From: Rheinheimera sediminis
GTDB lineage: Bacteria > Pseudomonadota > Gammaproteobacteria > Enterobacterales > Alteromonadaceae
Direction of reading: 5' to 3'
Length of the DNA: 64,000 nucleotides
Assembly: GCF_004005375.1 (NCBI RefSeq)
Contig: NZ_RZUF01000010.1
Coordinates: forward strand, 80,388-144,387
Below, in pieces: positions 1 through 8,636 of this stretch; the first letter of the stretch is position 1, and each line of letters opens with the position of its first letter. The notes under the pieces were generated by a model, which was not told the DNA's origin, made no database searches, and saw only the letters and a program-made list of their open reading frames with translations. A program made the position numbers and the translations under genes.

Positions 1-24
1 GGGCTGCTTGGCTGTAGCGCTAGT

Positions 25-921
25 TTACTGTGCTGCGATATTCGCTTTTAGCGGCAGCAAAGCCTGACGCAAAGCGTCTGTCATCAGTAATAAATCTGCG
101 TCTAAGCGACCTATTACATCATCCCAACCCATTTCTTCATTGGAACCCGACAGCAAGTCGTGGAATTTTAGACGTTTAATACTGCCATCTTCACAGATCA
201 AAAAGGTGACCTTTTCGTCTTGTTCTAAGGCCAGCTTAGTGACAAGTTTATCCTGTAAGTGACTTTGTACTTCATCGGCACTCAGCAAGTGATTGATAAA
301 ACGTACTTTAGCACCTTCTTCATCCGGCGCTTTTAATTCAGCTTCAGCACCTAGTTGGAATCCTTGTGGTAATTCTTTGCCTTGTAACCAGAAATGCAGT
401 TGCTGATTCAACTGATGATTGTCTAAAAGTGGCATCGCAGGCAAGGAACCAAAAGCTTTACGCAGCAAAGCCAGTAATTCTTCTGCTCTGCTAGCGCTGC
501 TAGTATCCACTAGCAACCAGCCTTGTTGTTTGTCATACAAAGCTGTAGTGACGCTGGATTTGCTGAAAGCACGGGGCAATAGGGTCTGGATCAGTTCTTC
601 TTTTAACGCCTGCTTTTCTTTGCGGCTTAAAGGACGACCTTTTTCCTGCTCCATTGCATCAATTTTGGGGGCCAGCTCTTCATTGACCACTGAACCCGGC
701 AGTACCTTTTCCTGACGTTTCACCGCAAATAACATTACATCATTGGTTTGGTGGCAGTACTGTTTCAGACTTGGATGCAAAGGGCTGGTGAAGCCCATTT
801 TAATGGCTTCCTGAGAGGTGCAAGGGGTAAATTTGAATGCAGCTAAGGCCTGCTCTAATTGATCCTGATCAGTGTTTAGGTTTTCAGTGACCTGATATAA
901 ACGTAAATTTTTAAACCACAT
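25..921 (-). CDS. rdgC: RdgC, nucleoid-associated recombination protein
   Basis: This 298-residue protein matches RdgC along its whole length. It opens with the characteristic MWFKNLRLYQ segment and has the usual family size of about 300 residues. RdgC forms a ring-shaped dimer that binds double-stranded DNA without sequence specificity and limits RecA-dependent recombination; that role comes from the family, not from this sequence. The ATG at 921 is the natural start because the family begins at exactly this motif. It is transcribed toward the left edge of the window, alone as far as can be seen, with the sensor kinase behind it on the same strand and a terminator between them. No catalytic residues are expected. 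Identification is firm. Confidence 0.95.
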   Translation of the reverse strand: MWFKNLRLYQVTENLNTDQDQLEQALAAFKFTPCTSQEAIKMGFTSPLHPSLKQYCHQTNDVMLFAVKRQEKVLPGSVVNEELAPKIDAMEQEKGRPLSRKEKQALKEELIQTLLPRAFSKSSVTTALYDKQQGWLLVDTSSASRAEELLALLRKAFGSLPAMPLLDNHQLNQQLHFWLQGKELPQGFQLGAEAELKAPDEEGAKVRFINHLLSADEVQSHLQDKLVTKLALEQDEKVTFLICEDGSIKRLKFHDLLSGSNEEMGWDDVIGRLDADLLLMTDALRQALLPLKANIAAQ

Positions 922-995
922 AAGGAAGTACTCTTGATATAAGAAATGCGGCTTAGTATACAGAGTTCAACTACGGGATTTAGAGTTTTTCGGGT

Positions 996-1030
996 AAAAA
1001 ATAACAAAGCCCGGTGCTTTCGACCGGGCT
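996..1030 (-). terminator. Intrinsic terminator after the sensor kinase
   Basis: Arms AGCCCGGT (1008-1015) and ACCGGGCT (1023-1030) enclose a 7-base loop. On the minus strand the stem is followed by a T-rich run (the A-run at 996-1001 on the plus strand). It lies just past the stop codon of the kinase gene and before rdgC, so the two are probably separate transcripts. Confidence 0.75.
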
Positions 1031-1049
1031 CTATTATACTTGGGCAGGT

Positions 1050-2798
1050 TCAGGAGTTACGTTTTAAGTTTTTCGGAAAACGAATATGGTAACTCAGACC
1101 ATGGCCTGGTTCGCTGCTGACCTGAATCGAGCCGCCCAGCGTCTGACGTACCAGATTATAGGTAATATGAGTGCCTAAACCGCTGCCGCCCTGGTCACGT
1201 TTTGTAGTGAAAAACGGATGGAACAGTTTTTCCAACTGCTCTTGGGTTAAGCCACGACCATTGTCAGAGTAGGTAATATCAACCATCTGCCCCTCATCCA
1301 GCACTGTAATGCGGATATAACCTTCTTCTAATTCTTCAAAACCGTGAATTAACGAGTTCATCAGTAGGTTAGTGAAAATCTGTGAAATAGCACCAGCAGG
1401 GCAGCTCAGCATCAAACTTTCCGGACAGTTGACGTCTATATGATGTCTGGTCTTTTTAAAGTTAGGCTGCAAAGAGCGGATCACCTCGTGCAGGTATTCG
1501 GCCAGATTGATAGTTCGAATAGCATCACTGGTTTGGTCTACTGCAATTTGTTTGAAACTGGCAATCAACTCGGACGCCCTGGTTAGGTTGGATTGCAGTA
1601 ACGAAGTGCTTTGTTTGGCTTCTTCGATAAAATGCTCAAGCACTTTGGGCGATAACGTTTTGTCTCTGTAGGCATAGTCCAGTGCTTCCAGTTTTTCGGC
1701 CAGAAAGCTGGTTGCTGTGACGCCAATACCTACAGGGGTATTTACCTCGTGGGTAATACCTGCAACAAAGCCACCTAAAGCAGCCATTTTTTCTGACTGT
1801 ACTAAACGATCCTGAGCCTGCTTTAAATCATCAACGGTTTTTTCTAGTTCGCTTTGTTTTCCACGTAAAGCTTCTTCGCTATGCCGACGGCGTTCAATCT
1901 CTTCCCGCAACGCTTGTTGCTTTACTTCAAGTTCTTGTTTTTGCTGTTGTAAATCCATCATCGCTTGACTTAAACCTGAGGTCTTTCTGGCAACTTCCTG
2001 CTCTAACAATAAATTGTGCTGATCGAGTTTTTCATTGGAATGCAGTAATTGCTTCTGGGTGCTTTCTAGCTGGACTTTATAATCTTGCACTCTGGCAATC
2101 AGACGGTTAAAGGCATCTGCCATGACAGTTAGTTCATTGGCTTCATCATGCCTTACTTCCACCTTTGTACCTTCCAGATGATCAAGCTCTAAGTCTTCAA
2201 TTTGTTGGGTGAGTTCACTCAGAGGCAAGGTAAGTTGGCTGCGAAATGCCAGCAAAAATAACAGTATTAAAAAGGTGGTCTTTAACATTGCATTGCCGAC
2301 CAAAAAGTAAATGCCAATTTTAATCCGATCCAACACCACTGCCCGGCTAGAAAACAGCGTGACGTCACCGACTTGAGTAGCTCGGCCGGAAAACTCAAAA
2401 ATCAACGGGAAGGTATAACCAAACAAACCCGAGTTTTGTTCGGTTAATCGAACCCCCTCCTGCACCAACTGATTGCTGTAGCGCTCATTAATATCTATGT
2501 ACCGGCCTAGTTGTGTAATAACGGCGCCACTATCGTCCCTTACTATGATGCCTTCAATGGCGGGGATCGCCAGTAGTCCGTCAGCAATAATCAGTGCCTG
2601 TTGCGTATTTAATTCCCAAATCGCTCTGGTCAGACTGCCGGAAAATGTCTGTTGTAATGTTGCTAGTTCACCATTGATATGATCTTTGGTGTTGAAGTAT
2701 TCAGCAACAATCTGGCCTAAAGTCACAACAAAAGTCAGGATAAAATAGACTGACAAAACTTTAGTCAGCAGCTTACGCGATAAACTTTTCTGCTGCAT
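1050..2798 (-). CDS. Membrane sensor histidine kinase (HK4-like)
   Basis: A 582-residue sensor kinase. One membrane segment lies near residues 12-32 and another near 160-185, bracketing a periplasmic sensor region of about 125 residues. A HAMP-like segment follows, then a long coiled coil (about 240-335). The phospho-acceptor is His350 in the H-box GITHEVNTP, a form typical of the HK4 class. The catalytic domain shows an N-box (NLLMNS), a G1 box (DNGRGL), an F-box (HPFFTTK) and a G2 box (GSGLG). It is divergent from a single-domain response regulator 279 bp away, its most likely partner. The ligand cannot be predicted. The ATG at 2798 directly precedes the first membrane helix. Confidence 0.88.
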   Translation of the reverse strand: MQQKSLSRKLLTKVLSVYFILTFVVTLGQIVAEYFNTKDHINGELATLQQTFSGSLTRAIWELNTQQALIIADGLLAIPAIEGIIVRDDSGAVITQLGRYIDINERYSNQLVQEGVRLTEQNSGLFGYTFPLIFEFSGRATQVGDVTLFSSRAVVLDRIKIGIYFLVGNAMLKTTFLILLFLLAFRSQLTLPLSELTQQIEDLELDHLEGTKVEVRHDEANELTVMADAFNRLIARVQDYKVQLESTQKQLLHSNEKLDQHNLLLEQEVARKTSGLSQAMMDLQQQKQELEVKQQALREEIERRRHSEEALRGKQSELEKTVDDLKQAQDRLVQSEKMAALGGFVAGITHEVNTPVGIGVTATSFLAEKLEALDYAYRDKTLSPKVLEHFIEEAKQSTSLLQSNLTRASELIASFKQIAVDQTSDAIRTINLAEYLHEVIRSLQPNFKKTRHHIDVNCPESLMLSCPAGAISQIFTNLLMNSLIHGFEELEEGYIRITVLDEGQMVDITYSDNGRGLTQEQLEKLFHPFFTTKRDQGGSGLGTHITYNLVRQTLGGSIQVSSEPGHGLSYHIRFPKNLKRNS

Positions 2799-3077
2799 GG
2801 AACTACCTTGTTTGATTCGGCTTAATGATCAATAGCATTGGGATACTAACTTATAGAAGATCTGTTTAAATGAAAATACTATATGTAATAAATTACTTAG
2901 AAACTAGGCAACTGGAGCTGCTTTAGCAATATGTTGCAGTAAATTGTTAGATTAAAGCAAAACACGCATTTAATGGTGTTCAATTGCAGTCGCATTCAGT
3001 ATGGTATCGCAGTCCAATAGTTAAGCTGGACATTAAGAAGCGACAACAAATAAAACGATAATAATGAGGCTGTGTTA

Positions 3078-3443
3078 ATGGCGTTACCTGTATTAATTTG
3101 TGACGACTCTCTGCTGGCACGAAAACAAGTGCGTAAATCTCTACCTGAGTCTTTTGATGCCGAATTTCTGACCGCTGGCAATGGCGTAGAAGCTCTCGCT
3201 ATTCTGCGTAGCCAGGAAATTGGTCTGGTGTTTCTGGATCTGACTATGCCTGAGTTGGATGGTATAGGTGTGCTGGAGGCTATTAAACAAGACGGTCTGG
3301 ATTGTTTCGTAATTGTTATTTCTGCTGATATTCAGCCTGAGATGCAAAAGCGGGTCACGGAGCTGGGAGCTTTGGCTTTTATCCATAAGCCGGTGAATCC
3401 TGAGAAACTTGTGGTTATTTTGAAACAATATGGATTGATATGA
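3078..3443 (+). CDS. Single-domain CheY-like response regulator
   Basis: A stand-alone receiver domain of 121 residues with no output domain. The acidic pair DD is at residues 9-10, the phospho-acceptor is Asp54 in FLDLTMPELDG, and the conserved Lys is in IHKPVN near the C-terminus. The ATG at 3078 is chosen over an in-frame GTG two codons upstream, because it begins right at the first beta-strand and has GAGG nine bases before it. The gene overlaps the CheC-like gene by 4 bases and is divergent from the sensor kinase. A receiver with no output domain must act through protein contacts; the CheC-like protein next door is the obvious candidate to dephosphorylate it or be controlled by it. Confidence 0.88.
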   Translation: MALPVLICDDSLLARKQVRKSLPESFDAEFLTAGNGVEALAILRSQEIGLVFLDLTMPELDGIGVLEAIKQDGLDCFVIVISADIQPEMQKRVTELGALAFIHKPVNPEKLVVILKQYGLI

Positions 3444-4051
3444 GTACAGCATTCTCTGAAGAACAAAGGGATTGTTTGCAGGAGCTTATTAATGTCGCTA
3501 TGGGCTTGGCCAGCGACAAACTTGCCCGCTTTTTGAATACCTTTGTCCACTTACAAGTACCGGCTATTGAGCTGGTCAACTCAGTACAAATCCCTGCTCA
3601 ATTTGAAGCCCGTTATAGCCACACCGAAGCTGCTTTAATCAGTCAAGGTTTTTTGGGTAATGATGGTTTGAGAGGGGAGGCTATCGTTTTATATCAGCTG
3701 GACAACGCGCATCGGATTGCCGCTTTGTTAGGTTACGACACGGACAGTGCATCAGAACTTGAGATGCTTACAGATATCAGCTCTATTCTGACAACCACTT
3801 TTTTAAACGGGCTGGCGGACCAAATTGACAATAGTTTGTCTTATAGTGCGCCCAGAGTATTGTCATCGCGACAGAATAATGTGCCTGAGGCTTTGCAGGA
3901 AACTGCTGTGCATTGGGAGCTGGCGTTAAAGGTAGATATCAGTTATCAGCTCGTCGATCATTCATTTAATTGCGATATGTTGTTGTTAATACCAGGAGAA
4001 GCTGTACTGAATATTCAGCAAATTTTGGATCGTATTTTGGAAGAGTACTGA
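3440..4051 (+). CDS. CheC-like phosphatase-fold protein
   Basis: A 203-residue protein with the CheC/CheX/FliY phosphatase signature near its N-terminus: Asp11, Glu15, Asn18 and a Pro exactly 23 residues later (Pro41), matching D/S-x3-E-x2-N-x22-P. In characterised relatives the Glu and Asn hydrolyse the phosphoryl group on CheY. A second copy of the motif, expected near residue 112 as in two-site CheC, is degenerate (Asp112 is present, but the Glu and Asn positions are Ile and Thr), so only one site looks active. It overlaps the receiver gene by 4 bases and the diguanylate cyclase gene by one base (TGATG), implying translational coupling. No flagellar or chemotaxis genes are nearby, so the target is probably the adjacent receiver. 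Confidence 0.75.
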   Translation: MSTAFSEEQRDCLQELINVAMGLASDKLARFLNTFVHLQVPAIELVNSVQIPAQFEARYSHTEAALISQGFLGNDGLRGEAIVLYQLDNAHRIAALLGYDTDSASELEMLTDISSILTTTFLNGLADQIDNSLSYSAPRVLSSRQNNVPEALQETAVHWELALKVDISYQLVDHSFNCDMLLLIPGEAVLNIQQILDRILEEY

Positions 4052-5025
4052 TGTCTGAAGACTGGTTAACCGGCCCTGTGTTGGAGCAACTCAACAGTGG
4101 TGTGCTGGTGGTGGATGAGCAATTTCAGTTGGTCTATTTGAATAGTTTTTTGCAGCGGCATAGCTGTGTTCAGCTGTCTGAAGTGAAAGGGAAAAGCCTG
4201 TTCCAAGTGTTTAATGATTTACCGGAAGCCTGGCTCAGACGCAAATTTGCATCTGTACTTGAGTTGCAGAGCCCTTCGTTTAGCAGTTGGGAGCAGCGCC
4301 AATATATTATTAAACTACCGCATTTAAGGCCTGCGACCAGCTCTAGTCAGTATATGGCGCAAAATTGCACTATGTTGCCGCTGAAAGACCCTGGTGGTCG
4401 TCTTTATGTATGTTTACTAATCGAAGACGCCACTGACGCTTTTGTCTATCAGCAACATTTGCAGAGCACCTTGCAAAAACTTGAATTGAGCAACCGTATT
4501 GATGGTTTGACTCAAGCCTTAAACCGGCGTTATTGGGAGGAGCAATTAAAGCTGGAAGTGCAGCGAGCTCAGCGTTATAAACAGCCTTTATCGTTGTTAC
4601 TTTTTGATTTAGATAAATTTAAGCAGCTCAATGATCAATATGGTCATTTGGGTGGTGATTCGGTCTTGATTGAATTAACGGCTCGGGTGCGTGCTCTGTT
4701 GCGTGATACCGACTGGTTTGGGCGTTATGGCGGCGAGGAGTTTGGTATAGTGTTAACCAATACTGGACTGGCTGGTGCTATCGAAGTCGCAGAGAGAATT
4801 CGTTTGGCTGTAAGCAACACTGCTGTCACTTTCCATGAGCAATCTATACCAACATCGGTCAGTATTGGCGCTGCGCAATTATATATTGAGGGTGACAGGG
4901 CACATGAAGTTCTGATTGGGCAGGCTGATATAGCGCTTTATAACGCCAAACGAGAAGGACGCAACAGGGTGGTTGCTTTTAGCGAAGGTGAAACGGAATT
5001 TCTGCTCAGGACACAGCAAGCCTGA
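4051..5025 (+). CDS. PAS-GGDEF diguanylate cyclase
   Basis: A 324-residue cytoplasmic protein. An N-terminal PAS-like domain (about residues 8-120, beginning with LEQLNSGVLVVDE) is joined by a short helix to a GGDEF domain (about 155-315). The active loop reads GGEEF, a functional variant. An RxxD inhibitory site (RDTD) sits exactly five residues upstream, so product inhibition by c-di-GMP is expected. No membrane segment is visible. The ATG overlaps the CheC-like stop codon, and a longer upstream reading frame is rejected because it lies inside that gene. As the last gene of a three-gene unit it is the likely output of the kinase-receiver pathway: c-di-GMP synthesis. Confidence 0.88.
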   Translation: MSEDWLTGPVLEQLNSGVLVVDEQFQLVYLNSFLQRHSCVQLSEVKGKSLFQVFNDLPEAWLRRKFASVLELQSPSFSSWEQRQYIIKLPHLRPATSSSQYMAQNCTMLPLKDPGGRLYVCLLIEDATDAFVYQQHLQSTLQKLELSNRIDGLTQALNRRYWEEQLKLEVQRAQRYKQPLSLLLFDLDKFKQLNDQYGHLGGDSVLIELTARVRALLRDTDWFGRYGGEEFGIVLTNTGLAGAIEVAERIRLAVSNTAVTFHEQSIPTSVSIGAAQLYIEGDRAHEVLIGQADIALYNAKREGRNRVVAFSEGETEFLLRTQQA

Positions 5026-5091
5026 GTAAATTTTAGAATAATCTAAACATTTAGATTGACAGACGTCTAAAACTTTGAGCATATAGACAGT

Positions 5092-5154
5092 ATGAAAAAG
5101 ACACAAATCCGCAATACACTCACCATTATTATTACCACCAACCCTGCGGGGTAG
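5092..5154 (+). CDS. thrL: thr operon leader peptide
   Basis: A 20-codon reading frame starts MKKTQIRN, carries a Thr/Ile-rich run (TLTIIITT, residues 9-16) and ends NPAG. In total it has five Thr and four Ile codons. It lies 80 bases upstream of thrA and directly before a terminator hairpin, which is the arrangement of thrL in enterobacteria. Its role is regulatory: ribosome stalling at Thr or Ile codons when charged tRNA is scarce would favour the antiterminator. The ribosome-binding site is weak. Confidence 0.85.
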   Translation: MKKTQIRNTLTIIITTNPAG

Positions 5155-5213
5155 GAGGTCGGCGGCGTATTGTTTTTAAAAAGGCCCGTGACCTCCCCGT
5201 CACGGGCCTTTTT
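5154..5213 (+). promoter_or_regulatory. thr attenuator: antiterminator and terminator
   Basis: The terminator stem pairs GGCCCGTGAC (5183-5192) with GTCACGGGCC (5199-5208) around a 6-base loop and is followed by five Ts (5209-5213). The segment GGAGGTC at 5154-5160, starting at the last base of the leader stop codon, is a perfect 7-base complement of GACCTCC at 5190-5196, which overlaps the left arm and loop of the terminator. The two pairings are mutually exclusive, as transcription attenuation requires. Confidence 0.85.
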
Positions 5214-5233
5214 CGTTTAGCAAGGAGTAAAAC

Positions 5234-7693
5234 ATGAGGGTGCTTAAGTTTGGTGGTTCGTCTCTGGCGTCGGTAACCCGCTTCCTCGAGGTAGCGGATA
5301 TAGTGCAGCAACAAATTGGCAGTCAGCCTGTGGGTCTGGTGTTATCCGCCCCACAAGGAGTCACTAACTTGTTGGTAGAGTTAACAGATTTAGCTTTTTT
5401 AGGCTCTGATTATCAGCCGTTGTTACAGCAGTGGAAGCAGCGTCTGGCGCAGTTGGTAGCGGAGGCGGCGCTTAGGGTAAATGCCGAGCAGTTAAAAGCT
5501 GTGCAACTGCTTGCAGAAGAGCAGGAACACAAACTGGTTGAACGTTTACACGGTATTAGTTTATTGAGCTATTGCCCTGATCATATCAAAGCGCAGATCC
5601 TTGGTATGGGTGAGCAGTTTAGCGTCTGTCTGATGACGGCTTTGTTTAAATCCCGTCAGGTCAATGTGGTGCTGCTGGATTCTGTGGCTTTAGTCAAAAG
5701 TCAGGGCGATTACTTAAATGCTGTGGCTGATATTCCAGCTTCTGAACAAAGTTTTGCCGCAGCTTTAGCTAAGCAATCGGCGCAGGTTTACGTGATGGCC
5801 GGTTTTGTCTCGAGTAATGCGCAGGGCGAGCTGTGCTTATTAGGCCGCAATGGTTCTGACTATTCAGCTGCCATTGTCGCTGCTGCAGTCAGAGCTTCGG
5901 TTTGTGAAATATGGACTGATGTGGATGGTGTCTACAGTGCTGATCCACGCCAGGTGAAACAAGCCAAACTGATTGATCATTTATCCTATGACGAAGCTAT
6001 GGAGTTGTCCTACTTTGGTGCCAAAGTGCTGCATCCAAAAACTATTGGTCCTTTAGCTCGTTTTCAAATTCCTTGTTACATCAAAAATACCTTAAATCCG
6101 TCTGCGCCTGGCACTTGTATTGATGCAAATAATAACGGTGATTCGTTGGTTAAAGGCATTTCCAGCCTCGAACATCTGGCGCTGATCACTGTCTCTGGCC
6201 CAGGCCTCAAAGGTGTGGTTGGTATGGCCTCCCGTGTTTTTGCCACTATGGCGCGTGAACAGGTGTCTGTTAGTTTAATCACTCAGTCCTCTTCAGAATT
6301 CAGCATCAGCTTCTGCGTGGCGCAGCTGGATTTAGCTGCAGCGAAAAAAGCACTTGAGGCTGAATTTGAACTGGAGCTGCAAGGTAAGTTATTACGTCCG
6401 CTGCAAATTTTATCCGATATGGCGATAGTCAGTCTGGTGGGGGATGGCATGCGCCAGCACCGTGGTGTGGCAGCTAAGTTTTTTGCGTCCTTGGCACAAG
6501 CCAGGGTCAACGTGGTGGCTATAGCGCAGGACAGCAGTGAACGTTCTATCTCAGCTGTGGTTGAACAAAAAGCCTGTCAGAACGCTGTGAAGGTATGCCA
6601 TGAGAACTTCTTTAGTCATATCCCCAGCATAGATGTGTTTCTGGTCGGTTGCGGTGTAGTCGGTAGCGAGTTGCTGGCTCAGTTCCAGCGTCAGCAAGAG
6701 TTTTTGCAGCAGCGCAACGTCAAGCTGAAGGTCTATGGTATTGCCAATTCCAAAACTTTATTGCTGGATGAAAAGGGCATAGAGTTAAGTCAGTGGCAGC
6801 AGCAAATGCAGCAGGCAAAAGGCCAGTTTTCAGTAGCGGATTTAAGTCGTTTTGTACAAGAGCAGCATTTGACTAACCCGGTATTGATTGACTGCAGTAG
6901 CGCAGAGCCTGTAGCGAATTTATATGTCGATTTCTTAAAAGCCGGTTTCCATGTAGTCACGCCAAACAAAAAGGCCAATACAGGTTCGCTGGATTATTAC
7001 CACCAACTGCGTCAGGTTGCACAGCAGCACAGGCGTCGTTTCTTGTATGAGACCACTGTTGGTGCTGGTTTACCCGTCATTGATACCTTGCAGGGCTTGT
7101 TTAATGCCGGTGACGAACTGATGGCATTTGAAGGGATTTTATCCGGTTCTTTATCCTACATTTTTGGCTTACTGGAGCAGGGGCAGTCTCTGTCTGAAGT
7201 CACAACTAAAGCCCGTGAATTGGGTTTTACTGAGCCTGACCCTCGGGATGATTTATCCGGTATGGATGTAGCCCGTAAGTTACTGATTATGGCGCGTGAA
7301 TCTGGTTTGATGTTGGATTTAGCTGATGTTGAAGTCGAAGGTGTGCTGCCAGCTGATTTTGCGCCCGGCACAGATGTGCCAAGTTTTATGCAGCAATTAC
7401 CGCAGCTTGATCAAGCTTTTGCTTTGCGTATTGCAGAGGCCAAAACTAAAGGTCAGGTGCTGCGTTATATAGGCGAAATCAGCGAAGGCCGTTGCAAAGT
7501 GGCTATCAAAGCACTGGATTTGGATCATCCGCTGGCGAAAGTGAAAGACGGTGAAAATGCGCTGGCAATTCATACCCGTTATTACCAGCCTATTCCTTTT
7601 GTATTGCGTGGTTATGGCGCCGGTGCTGCTGTTACCGCAGCTGGTGTGTTCAGTGATGTAATGCGGACTTTGTCCTGGCAGCAGGAGATGTAA
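5234..7693 (+). CDS. thrA: Bifunctional aspartokinase I / homoserine dehydrogenase I
   Basis: An 819-residue fusion, nearly the same length as E. coli ThrA. The N-terminal aspartokinase begins MRVLKFGGSS, the KFGGSS phosphate-binding motif. Central ACT regions (about 315-460) are the expected site of threonine feedback. The homoserine dehydrogenase part starts near residue 465 with the nucleotide-binding VFLVGCGVVGSELL and contains FVTPNKKAN-like and PDPRDDLSG motifs. It catalyses the first and third steps from aspartate to homoserine. AAGGAG lies 7-12 bases before the ATG. It leads a thrABC operon, with only one base between its stop and thrB, behind a Thr/Ile attenuator. A second, monofunctional aspartokinase (lysC) is at 61.9 kb. 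Confidence 0.97.
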   Translation: MRVLKFGGSSLASVTRFLEVADIVQQQIGSQPVGLVLSAPQGVTNLLVELTDLAFLGSDYQPLLQQWKQRLAQLVAEAALRVNAEQLKAVQLLAEEQEHKLVERLHGISLLSYCPDHIKAQILGMGEQFSVCLMTALFKSRQVNVVLLDSVALVKSQGDYLNAVADIPASEQSFAAALAKQSAQVYVMAGFVSSNAQGELCLLGRNGSDYSAAIVAAAVRASVCEIWTDVDGVYSADPRQVKQAKLIDHLSYDEAMELSYFGAKVLHPKTIGPLARFQIPCYIKNTLNPSAPGTCIDANNNGDSLVKGISSLEHLALITVSGPGLKGVVGMASRVFATMAREQVSVSLITQSSSEFSISFCVAQLDLAAAKKALEAEFELELQGKLLRPLQILSDMAIVSLVGDGMRQHRGVAAKFFASLAQARVNVVAIAQDSSERSISAVVEQKACQNAVKVCHENFFSHIPSIDVFLVGCGVVGSELLAQFQRQQEFLQQRNVKLKVYGIANSKTLLLDEKGIELSQWQQQMQQAKGQFSVADLSRFVQEQHLTNPVLIDCSSAEPVANLYVDFLKAGFHVVTPNKKANTGSLDYYHQLRQVAQQHRRRFLYETTVGAGLPVIDTLQGLFNAGDELMAFEGILSGSLSYIFGLLEQGQSLSEVTTKARELGFTEPDPRDDLSGMDVARKLLIMARESGLMLDLADVEVEGVLPADFAPGTDVPSFMQQLPQLDQAFALRIAEAKTKGQVLRYIGEISEGRCKVAIKALDLDHPLAKVKDGENALAIHTRYYQPIPFVLRGYGAGAAVTAAGVFSDVMRTLSWQQEM

Positions 7694-7694
7694 T

Positions 7695-8627
7695 ATGAAG
7701 TCGTATTTTGCGCCTGCGTCCACAGGGAATTTTTCTGTTGGATTTGATTTATTAGGTGCGGCTTTTGAGCCTGTAGATGGCTCTTTGTTTGGTGACGTTT
7801 TGCGTATTCATGGCGAACAGGCAGAAAACAGCTTAACGCTGTCTGGCCGTTATGTGCATCAGTTACCGCAACAGACTGACGATAATTTAGTGCTGAAGTG
7901 CTTTTACGCTTTTGAACAAAAAATCGGTCGTACTTTGCCCCGATTGCAGCTGGAGCTGGTAAAGAATCTGCCTGTAGGCAGTGGCTTAGGTTCCAGCGCC
8001 TGTTCAATAGTAGTTGCCTGTTATGCCTTTAATGACTATTTCGGTAAACCTTTGGATGACTACCAGTTGCTGCAGCTGATGGCGCAGCTGGAAGGTGGGG
8101 TCAGCGGTTCTGTGCATTACGATAACGTAGCTCCTTCATTCTACGGTGGTTTATTGTTGATGTTGCCTGACAGCCCATTGTTATGCCGCACTTTGCCCTG
8201 GTTTGAGCATTGGCAGGTGGTGCTTTGTTACCCAGGCACTGTACTGTCGACCAAAGAAGCAAGAGCAGTGTTGCCGCAACAACTGACGCTGAAGCACAGC
8301 ATAGCTTTTGCCGGCATGTTGAGCCGTTTTATCAGTGCTTTGTATGCCTGGGATGAAGCTGAAGCTTTTGCTGCTTTGCAGGATCTGGTCGCTGAACCGG
8401 CCCGTCAGCATCTGATGCCTGAACTTTTGCCTATACGCGAACAGTTAACGGCTCAGGGTATAGGGCATGTCGGTATCTCTGGCGCTGGCCCTACTATTTT
8501 TGCGGTCTGTCAAAACGATGTTCAGGCCAAATTTGCCGCTGATTATTTACAACAGCATTATGCTAAAAACTCAGATGCCATCACTACTGTGTGTCGTCTG
8601 TCGAGACAAGGCGCACGAGCGCTGTAG
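7695..8627 (+). CDS. thrB: Homoserine kinase
   Basis: A 310-residue GHMP-family kinase that phosphorylates homoserine to O-phosphohomoserine, the fourth step from aspartate to threonine. The N-terminal segment FAPASTGNFSVGFDLLG is the family substrate-site signature. The ATP-binding loop PVGSGLGSSACS is intact near residues 94-105, and the C-terminal glycine motif GISGAGPTIFA is present near 258. The ATG sits one base after the thrA stop and nine bases before thrC, so it is co-transcribed and probably translationally coupled. Length matches E. coli ThrB (310 residues). Confidence 0.97.
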   Translation: MKSYFAPASTGNFSVGFDLLGAAFEPVDGSLFGDVLRIHGEQAENSLTLSGRYVHQLPQQTDDNLVLKCFYAFEQKIGRTLPRLQLELVKNLPVGSGLGSSACSIVVACYAFNDYFGKPLDDYQLLQLMAQLEGGVSGSVHYDNVAPSFYGGLLLMLPDSPLLCRTLPWFEHWQVVLCYPGTVLSTKEARAVLPQQLTLKHSIAFAGMLSRFISALYAWDEAEAFAALQDLVAEPARQHLMPELLPIREQLTAQGIGHVGISGAGPTIFAVCQNDVQAKFAADYLQQHYAKNSDAITTVCRLSRQGARAL

Positions 8628-8636
8628 GATGTAAAG

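Noticed and set aside
5056..5085. TTGACA followed by CATATA as the thr promoter
   Set aside because: Transcription would begin at or inside the leader ATG, leaving no room for a leader ribosome-binding site. The true promoter is probably further upstream.
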